Virus record (IMG/VR): IMGVR_UViG_3300042905_004909
Span: 1 to 31,691 of that record
Length of the DNA stretch: 31,691 nucleotides
Strand: one strand, 5' to 3'
Source of the DNA: a virus
Part shown: positions 7,726 to 14,306 of the stretch, in pieces
Position numbering within the stretch: the first letter of the stretch is position 1
How the letters are laid out: each line of letters opens with the position of its first letter
Translations under genes and position numbers: made by a program
The notes under the pieces: model-generated
What the model was told of the DNA's origin: nothing
What the model saw: only the letters and a program-made list of their open reading frames with translations
Databases searched by the model: none

Positions 7726-7955
7726 CTGCTTATATTATCCGACGAGACTCGAAGTTAGAGATTAAGCTTTGGAACTACACAGTTGCTCATGGAGTAGATG
7801 GCGTATTCTCTGTAGAGAACTTTGATATAAACGTTGGGCTATATGACATCCTAGTAGTCAATGGAAGTTCTGCTAAATTAATAGAAGGTTGTCATAATCT
7901 TTCGTGTGATGGCACGACGTATCACTTTAAAGGAGTTCGTGTTAAAGATTTATGA
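7722..7955 (+). CDS. Small unknown protein
   Basis: A 77-residue protein whose ATG overlaps the stop of the basic 46-residue gene and whose stop overlaps the ATG of the zinc-ribbon gene, so it sits in a tightly coupled run. The sequence alternates hydrophobic and polar residues as a small beta-rich fold would (LEIKLWNYTVAHG, then LYDILVVNG). There are two cysteines (CHNLSC) but not enough for a clear metal site. I recognise no family and assign no function. Confidence 0.65.
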   Translation: MTAYIIRRDSKLEIKLWNYTVAHGVDGVFSVENFDINVGLYDILVVNGSSAKLIEGCHNLSCDGTTYHFKGVRVKDL

Positions 7956-8152
7956 GATACGATTTTGAATGTGCCGTCTGTAAAGCAGCTGCAGAACTTG
8001 ATGTAAAGCTTGCTGATGCCCCAAAGGTTGGCGAGCGCCATTTAGTCTCTACTGATACCTTGGCTTGCCCTTGTGGCTCACGAGCTTTTACCCGCGTAAT
8101 GGATCGGAAGACCGGTGGCTTTAAGCTTAACTTCCGCCAGACAGGACTATGA
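7952..8152 (+). CDS. Small zinc-ribbon protein (FmdB-like)
   Basis: A 66-residue protein that begins MRYDFECAVCKAAAELDVKL and later carries ACPCGSRAF. The first pair is CxxC and the second CxC, and the arrangement (an aromatic-rich strand, CxxC, a 20-30 residue insert ending with a Pro/Gly-containing loop, then a second Cys pair before a basic strand) resembles FmdB-type zinc ribbons. These are common in phages and bacteria, with no firmly known biochemical role. The ATG overlaps the previous stop and its own stop overlaps the next ATG. DNA or protein binding is the usual guess and is inference here. Confidence 0.65.
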   Translation: MRYDFECAVCKAAAELDVKLADAPKVGERHLVSTDTLACPCGSRAFTRVMDRKTGGFKLNFRQTGL

Positions 8153-8715
8153 CGATTCCGATTTGGTTGTATATTGCTTCATTCATTATGTCGGTGATAG
8201 GTTTTATCTTTTCAGTAATAGTACTAAAGAGAGTTTTGACTGCACCTAAGGTTGAAATGATAGAGGGCTTATCTGTGAGCTCATGGCAAGATCCTATTGT
8301 AGAGGCTGTCAAAGATTTGAAGACTGATATAGTTGATCTTCGCATAGCTCAATCAAAGACAATACTTGAGCAGGCTAAGGTTGATATGTCCCTCATGAAA
8401 TCTATTCAAGAGCTTCCTGTGAAGACATTGAATACTATTCAGGGGAGTGCTAATACGACTACTGGCAAGTTGGGCGAGCTTATTAAATTCATTGAGCTCC
8501 AGAGAGCCTATGATCGCATCTTCCCTGTTGGGGATATCATAGACTTTATTGGGATACGGTTTCCTAATGGAGATGATAAGGGCGCAATTGATCTGATAGA
8601 AATCAAGACTGGAGACAAGGCTGTGTTAAACACCGACCAGAAGAAACTTCGGGATATGATTGCTAGTTCTAAAGATACTATAAACTTCAAAGTTGTTAAG
8701 GTTGAGATAACTTAA
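8149..8715 (+). CDS. Membrane-anchored endonuclease related to archaeal Holliday junction resolvase
   Basis: A 188-residue protein. Residues 4-28 are a hydrophobic membrane segment, residues about 45-95 are helical and charged, and residues about 106-188 form a PD-(D/E)xK nuclease fold. Motifs seen are GELIKF (E110), VGDIIDFIGI (D129, D132), DLIEIKTG (E151, K153) and a conserved Gln in NTDQKKLRD (Q164). This order, including the N-terminal membrane helix, matches the Endonuc_Holl family ('endonuclease related to archaeal Holliday junction resolvase'). All catalytic positions look intact. The ATG overlaps the stop of the zinc-ribbon gene. Substrate and purpose are not known. A nuclease tethered at the membrane could act on incoming or packaged DNA, but this is inference. 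Confidence 0.75.
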   Translation: MTIPIWLYIASFIMSVIGFIFSVIVLKRVLTAPKVEMIEGLSVSSWQDPIVEAVKDLKTDIVDLRIAQSKTILEQAKVDMSLMKSIQELPVKTLNTIQGSANTTTGKLGELIKFIELQRAYDRIFPVGDIIDFIGIRFPNGDDKGAIDLIEIKTGDKAVLNTDQKKLRDMIASSKDTINFKVVKVEIT

Positions 8716-8717
8716 GT

Positions 8718-9416
8718 ATGAAAGCTTCTGTTCTAGATGTTGCCAGATATTCTTTCTGCCCCAAGTTCTATGAACAGAAGGGCACGATTCCGGTTGTTGA
8801 CCCAGAATGCCAAAGAGACTTTGCTTCTCTTTTGACATATGTCTTTAGAAGAGAATTCGAAAATGAAAGTAAGATTCCTTGGAAGCCAATCTTAGATAAG
8901 TGGACTAAGATATTCTGGGAGCATTATGAAGAGAAGAATGAGGAAGATAGAGCAAAATATAACCGCTCTCTTATAGCCTTAAAGCAATTCCACAATTGGT
9001 ATATTGAGCTTGATGCCTCTATCCTTGCTGTGAATTTTTCTTTAAGCGCGTCACTTTATAATCATCAGTTGCAAGGGGAGATACCCGTCATCCTGAGCAA
9101 TGGTGATGGTTCTGTTACTCTGGTCATATCTGAACAATTTCAAAAGGCGGGCTTAGTTAAGTGGGCGCCAGTTGTTAGATATTTATCAATTGCAATGGAC
9201 CAATCTATTCCTGTTAGCAAAATCATTGTCCTGTCTTTCATTAATTATCGTGCTTTTACCACACATACCATAGAGCCCAACGCACGCTTTTGGGAGACTG
9301 CTATGCTTGACTTGCTTAATATTCTCCAATCAATGCAAGATGGCGTATCGTATTCGAATACGTTGGCATGTGGATTCTGCCCTTTGGCTAGCACATGTGA
9401 GGCTCTTAGTGAATAA
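8718..9416 (+). CDS. Cas4/AddB-like iron-sulfur protein with degenerate nuclease site
   Basis: A 232-residue protein with one N-terminal cysteine in YSFCPKF (C14) and three near the C-terminus in ACGFCPLASTCEAL (C218, C221, C227). The Cx2Cx5C spacing plus a distant N-terminal Cys is the [4Fe-4S] arrangement of Cas4- and AddB-type PD-(D/E)xK nucleases. The expected catalytic stretch is altered: LQGEIPVIL stands where 'GxxD' is usual, and LVISEQF replaces the (D/E)xK strand, so cleavage activity is doubtful. It could serve as a DNA-binding or structural relative of the active enzyme encoded at 14303-15397. It starts 2 bases after the resolvase-like gene. Family membership is inferred from cysteine spacing and overall pattern, not from a search. 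Confidence 0.6.
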   Translation: MKASVLDVARYSFCPKFYEQKGTIPVVDPECQRDFASLLTYVFRREFENESKIPWKPILDKWTKIFWEHYEEKNEEDRAKYNRSLIALKQFHNWYIELDASILAVNFSLSASLYNHQLQGEIPVILSNGDGSVTLVISEQFQKAGLVKWAPVVRYLSIAMDQSIPVSKIIVLSFINYRAFTTHTIEPNARFWETAMLDLLNILQSMQDGVSYSNTLACGFCPLASTCEALSE

Positions 9417-9754
9417 TGAAAGAACCGGTCATTTTATCCCCTGATGATGATCATGTTTGGACCGCTGATGAGATGCTATCTCTCGTGGATTCCATTCGAT
9501 GGTTTCGTGGTATCGGCACTGAAGTCCGTAAAGCTCAGTTTATTGCCGACGAAGTTCCTAGATATAATTTGTCTGATGAGTTGTTCAATGTACTCGAGAG
9601 CCTCCAATCTATGGATGGAGTTGATGAAGAGATATTGGTCTACGCCTCTGACTATGATGAGCATTGGACATGGAAGATACTTCCGAGTCCTTTAGCTTTT
9701 GCGGTATGGCAAAATGTCAATCGGTGCCGATCTTCTTCGGATCCAGCTGCTTAA
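9416..9754 (+). CDS. Small acidic unknown protein
   Basis: A 112-residue protein whose ATG shares a base with the stop of the iron-sulfur gene (TAATG at 9414-9418). Its 3' 41 bases overlap the next gene in another frame. It is acidic and Asp/Glu/Trp-rich (SPDDDHVWTADEML near the start, YASDYDEHWTW near 76-86). No family recognised. Other frames across this stretch are also open but less protein-like. The overlap-coupled start favours this frame. Confidence 0.6.
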   Translation: MKEPVILSPDDDHVWTADEMLSLVDSIRWFRGIGTEVRKAQFIADEVPRYNLSDELFNVLESLQSMDGVDEEILVYASDYDEHWTWKILPSPLAFAVWQNVNRCRSSSDPAA

Positions 9755-10232
9755 TATTTTTGGCAGCGGTTTACGTATAGAGCCTGAATTCCAAGTAGGG
9801 GAAAGTCTCCGTCTTGATTATTATCTCCCTGATTATAAACTAGGGATTGAGTGGCACGGGCGCCAACATAAAGAGTTCGTAGAACACTTCCATAGAACTG
9901 CCGATGGCTTTAGAGATGCACAGAGAAGAGATAGACGTAAGTTAGAACTCTGTGCAGAAAAAGGAATTGCTGTAGCAGTCTTTTGGGATGACGAAGAAAT
10001 AACTCAAGAGATAATAGTTGAGCGCATAAAGGGTGCAACTTCAGAAGAGAATACTCTGGAAGAAGAAACGATAAAGAATCCCCTGAGGGAAAAGATTCGC
10101 GAAGCAGCCAAAGCTCAATATCAGAAGTATAAACAATCTGAAGCTCATAGAGCTTATTTAGAGAAGGCCCGTAAAGCCAGGAAGGAACAGTATGAATATT
10201 CCAAGCAAAGGAAAAATAAGGATAAAAATTAA
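9714..10232 (+). CDS. Vsr/DUF559-like PD-(D/E)xK endonuclease, possibly a free-standing homing endonuclease
   Basis: A 172-residue protein from ATG 9714; a TTG at 9699 is an in-frame alternative. Residues about 30-95 hold a very-short-patch-repair-like nuclease core: LRLDYYLPDYKLGIEWHGRQ with D35, D40 and E46 followed by WHGRQH, then a basic helix (RRDRRKLELC) and the hydrophobic strand AVAVFW. Such cores occur in DUF559-type proteins and in the Vsr-related homing endonucleases of phages. The C-terminal 60 residues are extremely charged, rich in Lys, Arg, Glu, Gln and Tyr, and would form long DNA-contacting helices. The start overlaps the preceding gene by 41 bases without a strong ribosome site. 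The nuclease call is fairly firm; mobility is inference. Confidence 0.7.
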   Translation: MSIGADLLRIQLLNIFGSGLRIEPEFQVGESLRLDYYLPDYKLGIEWHGRQHKEFVEHFHRTADGFRDAQRRDRRKLELCAEKGIAVAVFWDDEEITQEIIVERIKGATSEENTLEEETIKNPLREKIREAAKAQYQKYKQSEAHRAYLEKARKARKEQYEYSKQRKNKDKN

Positions 10233-10542
10233 TACATTACATATGTATGCTCCAATAATTAAATCTATTGTAGCTTCTTTTTATCCTGTCCAAGATGTTG
10301 ATTATCCCTGGGGCCCCTGGATAGCATGGCCATATGGATCTTTCGAACGTGGTCAGAAAGTTCTTATTTCTACTCCTTCTGCCCTTGGTCCAGAGGATCA
10401 TGAATCTATAGAAGGTGTTTTTGATTCTGAAGAAACGCCAACCGAAATTACTATGAAGATTGGCGAAGAGATTGGTCGGCACTATGGGGTAACCCCGTGG
10501 GGGGCTGATCGCGTCTGCTCTATTGAGGTTAATAGGACGTAA
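10192..10542 (+). CDS. Unknown protein
   Basis: A 116-residue protein. I chose ATG 10192 because AGGAAGGA at 10179-10186 lies 5 bases upstream, although this start overlaps the preceding gene by 41 bases; an ATG at 10243 has no such site. The N-terminus is basic (SKGKIRIKI). The middle is aromatic (DVDYPWGPWIAWPYGSF) and the rest is mixed, with an acidic loop (DSEETPTEITMKIGEEIG). The Trp/Pro/Gly-rich middle suggests a small globular beta fold. No family recognised, and the neighbours give no specific clue. Confidence 0.6.
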   Translation: MNIPSKGKIRIKINTLHMYAPIIKSIVASFYPVQDVDYPWGPWIAWPYGSFERGQKVLISTPSALGPEDHESIEGVFDSEETPTEITMKIGEEIGRHYGVTPWGADRVCSIEVNRT

Positions 10543-10545
10543 GCT

Positions 10546-11031
10546 ATGGAAATCAAAGGCTGGCATCGTAGATTTTTAGGAAATACTTCGTCAGCTATTT
10601 GGCATGTTGATCGTCGAATGGGTAAAGACTTTATTACGGTCTTAGATCTGGTGAAGTATCAGAGACCTGTTGTTGTATTGCCCGATGAATCTTTTAGAGT
10701 GTTTCAGGCGAGATGTACTCTCCTCTACTCTACCATTAAGAATATGCAGATTGAATTGGTCCCTGCATCACATCTTGATGATCTAACATTAGCAGATGCG
10801 TATAAAACAGCGGATGCTTTGTACTTCCTCGAATACTCTTTGTATCCGAAAGAGATCCGAAAATTCATTCTAGAGAGCGCAAAGGACATAGAGTTCTCTT
10901 ACAGTCTCTTGAAGATCCGTGCTCAAAATTTATTTCCTGTCCATATTGTAGGTTCTCATAATGAAGAAGAGCTGAAGACTCTTTCTGAGCTTTTGAATAT
11001 GCCAGTGAACAGAGTGTTAAAAGATTACTAA
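10546..11031 (+). CDS. Small degenerate P-loop-like protein (terminase/helicase-like core)
   Basis: A 161-residue protein starting 3 bases after the previous stop. Residues 16-30 read SAIWHVDRRMGKDFI, resembling the deviant Walker A of terminase or helicase ATPases (R-x-x-GK[T/S]) but with Asp where Thr or Ser is needed. The strand PVVVLPDESFRVFQA at 41-55 resembles the next core strand of such ATPases. ALYFLEYSLYP at 91-101 sits where a Walker B (hhhhDE) would be, but keeps only the Glu. At 161 residues it is far shorter than a terminase and has no nuclease part. I read it as an inactivated or highly derived ATPase fold; that is a pattern judgement. It may be an unrelated protein. Confidence 0.5.
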   Translation: MEIKGWHRRFLGNTSSAIWHVDRRMGKDFITVLDLVKYQRPVVVLPDESFRVFQARCTLLYSTIKNMQIELVPASHLDDLTLADAYKTADALYFLEYSLYPKEIRKFILESAKDIEFSYSLLKIRAQNLFPVHIVGSHNEEELKTLSELLNMPVNRVLKDY

Positions 11032-11273
11032 TGGAATTTGAACTCATAACAAGAGAGAGCGAAAGAGATCCCTACTGGGTTCACTGTACCTCTATGAATT
11101 TCCTTCAGCCTCAAGGGGTAAATACCTTCTGGCTTAGTGGCAAGCCTTACTACCGTACATCAGATTTAAATATGCTGAATAAAATAGTCCCTAGAGAAGC
11201 TTCTTACGCTTGGGTCAATAGTGAGAATTGTGCATATTCATTTTTGGTAGGACATGGGTGGTCAAAGATATGA
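11031..11273 (+). CDS. Small unknown protein
   Basis: An 80-residue protein whose ATG shares a base with the previous stop (TAATG). It is aromatic-rich, with Trp, Tyr and Phe spread throughout (DPYWVHCTSMNFLQ, then FWLSGKPYYRTSDL and YAWVNSENCAYSFLVGHGW). No membrane segment or metal site is clear. No family recognised. Its stop overlaps the ATG of a 19-codon ORF. Confidence 0.6.
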   Translation: MEFELITRESERDPYWVHCTSMNFLQPQGVNTFWLSGKPYYRTSDLNMLNKIVPREASYAWVNSENCAYSFLVGHGWSKI

Positions 11274-11329
11274 AGTGTGCCAAATGCAATATGCCTATTG
11301 TAGATAGAGGCCGGGAATTGGATGATTGA
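11270..11329 (+). CDS. 19-residue CxxC mini-ORF, possibly a truncated zinc-knuckle gene
   Basis: ATG 11270 overlaps the stop of the preceding gene (ATGA), and the frame reads MKCAKCNMPIVDRGRELDD before TGA 11327-11329. The CxxC start looks like the first half of a small zinc-ribbon protein whose second half is missing. This may be debris of rearrangement around the neighbouring homing endonuclease, or a functional micropeptide coupled to translation of the gene upstream. There is no evidence of expression beyond the overlap. Confidence 0.3.
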   Translation: MKCAKCNMPIVDRGRELDD

Positions 11330-11366
11330 ATTTCTACTTGAGATAGATCCTATTCCACAGCCATAA
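11322..11366 (+). pseudogene. Orphan 5' fragment of a rusA gene
   Basis: ATG 11322 to TAA 11364-11366 encodes MIEFLLEIDPIPQP. The intact RusA that follows the endonuclease gene starts MIQFDLQVTAIPQPRPKARR. The two share M-I-x-F-x-L-x-(I/V)-x-x-I-P-Q-P, ending at the same Pro, after which the fragment runs into a stop. RusA proteins characteristically begin with a strand leading into IPQPRPR-type sequence, so I read this as a remnant 5' end separated from the rest by arrival of the GIY-YIG gene. The DNA of the two copies differs at many positions, so it is not a recent exact duplication. Confidence 0.55.
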
Positions 11367-11408
11367 TCTCTGTTATTGTAATATTGATACTTTAATGGAG
11401 GTTAGCTA

Positions 11409-12101
11409 ATGGCAAGTGGTGTCTATATCATTCGATGTTTTTCTAATGATAAATTCTATGTTGGAAGTGCAGTAGATTTGGAAGATCGTTTTAAGCGTCA
11501 TAAAAGAATGTTGATGGGGAATTACCATCATAATAAACATCTTCAAAATGCCTGGAACAAGTATGGAGAAGAGGTCTTTGCCTTCGAAATACTAGAAGAG
11601 GTTCCTAATTTTCTAGAACAAGAACAATACTGGATTGATAAATTAGAAGCTTGTTTATTGGGTTTCAATATTTTGCCAACTGCGGGATCTACATTAGGTC
11701 ATCAACATAGTGAAGAAACTAAAAGATTAATTTCTGAGAAAAATAAAGAACGTAATTTAGTTGGTGAGAACAATCCCTTTTATGGACAAATGCATACTGA
11801 AGAGAAGAAAGTGCATTGGTCTAAGGCTAGAAAAGGTCAGCAGGCTGGTGAAGCAAATCCCTTTTACGGACGACACCATACTGATGAGTCAAAAGAGAAA
11901 CGCCGTCAAACTTTTAAAGATAGAGGCATCTCTTATCTAGGCGAGAAGAATCCAGCTGCAAAATTAACCTGGACTACAGTTGGTGAACTTAGAGAATTAT
12001 ATTCTTCTGGTTCTTATACTTATAAAGATCTAGCTACTAAATATGGTATTTCTGTTGATCTGGTCGGAAAGGTTATTCGTGAGGAGAAGTGGGTTAAGTG
12101 A
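11409..12101 (+). CDS. GIY-YIG homing endonuclease with NUMOD3 repeats
   Basis: A 230-residue protein of the free-standing Seg/I-TevI class. The GIY-YIG nuclease domain covers about 1-95: GVYIIRC at 4-10, KFYVGSA at 15-21, an Arg in the DRFKRH helix, and a Glu in FLEQEQYW. It is followed by NUMOD3-type DNA-contact modules (GHQHSEETKRLIS, GENNPFYGQMHTEEK, GEANPFYGRHHTDES, GEKNPAAKL) and a C-terminal helix-turn-helix (YKDLATKYGISVDLVGKVI). A GGAGG at 11397-11401 lies 7 bases before the ATG. The stop overlaps the GTG start of rusA. It probably cuts a specific site in related phages lacking the gene and promotes its own copying. All catalytic features look intact. Confidence 0.9.
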   Translation: MASGVYIIRCFSNDKFYVGSAVDLEDRFKRHKRMLMGNYHHNKHLQNAWNKYGEEVFAFEILEEVPNFLEQEQYWIDKLEACLLGFNILPTAGSTLGHQHSEETKRLISEKNKERNLVGENNPFYGQMHTEEKKVHWSKARKGQQAGEANPFYGRHHTDESKEKRRQTFKDRGISYLGEKNPAAKLTWTTVGELRELYSSGSYTYKDLATKYGISVDLVGKVIREEKWVK

Positions 12102-12565
12102 TACAGTTCGATTTACAAGTTACAGCGATTCCTCAGCCCCGCCCCAAGGCTAGACGCATTGGTCCAGGCATACAAATCTATACACCCAATAGTGGCCCTA
12201 TTAAGCTCTATAAGGCTGCTATCGCTGAAGCCTTTAAACGGGTAGCGGGAGAGGACTTTGGCCCCTTAAAGGGGCCTTTACTGCTCTCTGTTCTATTTGT
12301 CTTTGAGAGACCCTATGCTCGTATGAAAGAAGAGGCACATATTATAAAGCCTGACTTGGATAATTTAGCCAAGGGGGTAATGGATGCCTTGAATGGAATT
12401 GCGTGGCATGATGACTCGCAGATTGTTTCTCTTACATTAGGTAAGGATTGGGCGGCGACTCATCTCGGTGGAAAGTCTGGACGCAAACTAGAATCTGGTG
12501 TGTCTTATATCTTTGTAGAGATCAAGACAAAAGAAGAAGCGGTAAATACCTTGACTGATTCCTAA
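12098..12565 (+). CDS. rusA: RusA-family Holliday junction resolvase
   Basis: A 155-residue protein starting at GTG 12098, which overlaps the stop of the homing endonuclease (GTGA); GAGGAGAAG at 12081-12089 is the ribosome site. RusA hallmarks are present: the N-terminal IPQPRPKARR, then KPDLDNLAKGVMDAL (D86, D88, N89, K92) and the acidic WHDDSQI (D105, D106). These match the metal-binding aspartates and the lysine of E. coli RusA. The family resolves four-way junctions as a dimer, in phages usually to debranch replicating or recombining DNA before packaging. The length is slightly above the usual 120-130 residues because of a C-terminal tail. A second, truncated rusA 5' end lies upstream of the endonuclease gene. 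Confidence 0.9.
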   Translation: MIQFDLQVTAIPQPRPKARRIGPGIQIYTPNSGPIKLYKAAIAEAFKRVAGEDFGPLKGPLLLSVLFVFERPYARMKEEAHIIKPDLDNLAKGVMDALNGIAWHDDSQIVSLTLGKDWAATHLGGKSGRKLESGVSYIFVEIKTKEEAVNTLTDS

Positions 12566-12604
12566 CCCATTGATATTCTTGTCGTTGATGCGGCAAGGAT
12601 ATAT

Positions 12605-13408
12605 ATGGAATTAGTCAAAGAAAAAGATAAAGCCCTAAATAAGCCTGTCCATAATGTGGACATTCAACGCGTTGACGAACTTGTTGCCATTTACATTAAT
12701 GGTTCCAAGAAGGAACGCGCACAAGCTCAGAAAGAGATACTTGAATACTTCAACGAGTATTTGGAGAAGTACGTGAATCTCTTTGCTGGGTCTCAAGTTG
12801 ATTTGAACAATTATGACACTAAGGGCTTTCTGGCTATGTTTCTTACAGGCCGCCCAAAGACCCCCTCGAATCTCGCACAACAACGTTCCTATATAGCTAA
12901 TGTAATGAGCCGGTTCACTCGTGATGACATCAAGAACGAACTTATTGTTTTGTTCTTGGGTGTATTAGACAAGTACCGTATCTATCCTGGAGTCAATGCT
13001 CTTAACCCCCTGACGAAATTCTTTCGGTACAGAACCAAGGATTGGTTTAATCGTATCGTTAAAGATGCTTTGTTCAGAGTCGTAGACATCGAACAAATTT
13101 CTGGGACTAAAGATGACTCAAGAGATAAGTTTACTTTAGAAGGTTGGCTGGATATCTTGGACCCCATTACTGTTGATTTTGAAGAGGGTTTAGCTCAGTT
13201 AGATATAACTTGGGTGCGTAATCCTTCGCAAAAAATGTATCAGTCTCTTTCAACTTATGAACGCTATCTACTGTTCTTAACTTTTAATCAGGACTTGGGA
13301 GTAGCCCAAATTGCTGAGAAGTTAGAAAGAGATAAGGACACAATTAAGAGGCATCTTGCTACTATCTTGGAAAAGATAGGAGGTCTATACAAGGATGGAT
13401 CAAAATGA
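12605..13408 (+). CDS. RNA polymerase sigma-factor-like protein
   Basis: A 267-residue protein with AAGGA at 12595-12599, 5 bases before the ATG. The C-terminus (about 213-258) is a sigma region 4-type helix-turn-helix: LSTYERYLLFLTFNQDLGVAQIAEKLERDKDTIKR and onward has the usual pattern in which an ERxxLxL helix is followed by (I/V)AxxL and a recognition helix. Residues about 105-158 (DDIKNELIVLFLGVLDKYRI, then FFRYRTKDWFNRIV) resemble region 2, which binds core polymerase and the -10 element. If this is right, it would redirect host polymerase to phage promoters, perhaps the late virion operon. No matching promoter consensus was identified in the window. A non-sigma DNA-binding protein is the alternative. 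Confidence 0.6.
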   Translation: MELVKEKDKALNKPVHNVDIQRVDELVAIYINGSKKERAQAQKEILEYFNEYLEKYVNLFAGSQVDLNNYDTKGFLAMFLTGRPKTPSNLAQQRSYIANVMSRFTRDDIKNELIVLFLGVLDKYRIYPGVNALNPLTKFFRYRTKDWFNRIVKDALFRVVDIEQISGTKDDSRDKFTLEGWLDILDPITVDFEEGLAQLDITWVRNPSQKMYQSLSTYERYLLFLTFNQDLGVAQIAEKLERDKDTIKRHLATILEKIGGLYKDGSK

Positions 13409-14306
13409 TCAGGATGAGCTAACTGCATCTAGAGTGAAGATAGATCCACATATTAAACTTAACCATGTGGTCGGGCAGCCGGAGGCGATAGCCCATTTAA
13501 GAGATTTGGTTAAGCGTATTAAGTGGCCTGAAATTTATCAGTCATGGGGCGTGTCCAAGCCTAAGGCGATAGCTTTAGTCGGACCACCTGGGGTTGGCAA
13601 AACATTCGCGATCAGAGCTCTAGCAAATGAGGTTGCATGTCCTCTATTGGAACTGAAATATGAGGATGTTGCGACGCATTTGTATGATGAAGCTATCCGC
13701 CGATTGTCTATGTTTAAGAGCCAAGCAGAAGCAATTGCTAAAGAGTTTGGTCATGTCTTGATCTTGATTGACGAGGCAGATGTTTTCTTCCGTAGTCGCT
13801 TTGATTCAAATACCCACAATAGTGATGAGAAGAAAACGAATTTCTTCTTACGTTGGATTGATGGTGATCTAGAGGGTTCTGATGGTTTCACGATCATCGC
13901 TTCTTCGAACGCTTGGGATATTGTTGATCCTGCTATCCGTAGGCCAGGGCGTTTTGTCAGAATAGATTTTAAGACGTTGTCTCCTGAAGATGTTCTGACA
14001 GCTATTGAAGTACATATGGATTTAGCGGAAGCTAAAACCGGAAGAAGAATGTTTGACAGATCTGATTTGGCCGAGCTTAAAAGTATCCTTCCTGAAATTA
14101 CTGGGGCTGATGTCAAAGAAATTGTCGATGAGACATTGTTGAATAAAGCCAATGAGCAACTTGATCTTCTACTATCTCAAGACTCAGGCGATGTAATAGA
14201 ATTTTCAAATTTAGGAATTGGATTAGTTTCAGCTGCGAATGTTGCTTCAGTTCTTGAGAAGTATAAGAAGCAAAATAAGCTTGTGAAAAAGGGAGTCGGA
14301 TTTTGA
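13395..14306 (+). CDS. AAA ATPase of the FtsH/proteasomal-ATPase type
   Basis: A 303-residue single-module AAA protein. Walker A is GPPGVGKT at 63-70, Walker B is LILIDEAD at 122-129, sensor 1 is SSN at 170-172, the arginine-finger region is AIRRPGRF at 180-187 and sensor 2 is ITGADVKEIV near 233-242. The RRPGRF and ADVFFRSR patterns are those of FtsH, Vps4 and proteasomal ATPases rather than of clamp loaders. No protease zinc motif or membrane segment is present, so it would remodel or unfold a partner. The ATG overlaps the end of the sigma-like gene by 14 bases, with AGGAGG at 13378-13383. The TTG of the next gene overlaps its stop. The partner is unknown; the Cas4-like nuclease and the sigma-like protein are the obvious candidates by context. 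Confidence 0.88.
   Translation: MDQNDQDELTASRVKIDPHIKLNHVVGQPEAIAHLRDLVKRIKWPEIYQSWGVSKPKAIALVGPPGVGKTFAIRALANEVACPLLELKYEDVATHLYDEAIRRLSMFKSQAEAIAKEFGHVLILIDEADVFFRSRFDSNTHNSDEKKTNFFLRWIDGDLEGSDGFTIIASSNAWDIVDPAIRRPGRFVRIDFKTLSPEDVLTAIEVHMDLAEAKTGRRMFDRSDLAELKSILPEITGADVKEIVDETLLNKANEQLDLLLSQDSGDVIEFSNLGIGLVSAANVASVLEKYKKQNKLVKKGVGF

Noticed and set aside
9444-9695. An 83-residue plus-strand ORF in a second frame of the 9416-9754 gene
   Set aside because: Met/Leu/Trp-rich composition typical of a frame shadow; the 9416 frame has the TAATG coupling.
11330-11408. Promoter before the homing endonuclease (TTGTAA and TTTAAT-like boxes)
   Set aside because: AT-rich but with poor spacing and no clear consensus; coupled translation from upstream explains the gene without it.
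13395-14306. Clamp-loader subunit
   Set aside because: The RRPGRF and ADVFFRSR motifs and sensor 2 pattern are of the FtsH/proteasomal type, not of DnaX or gp44.
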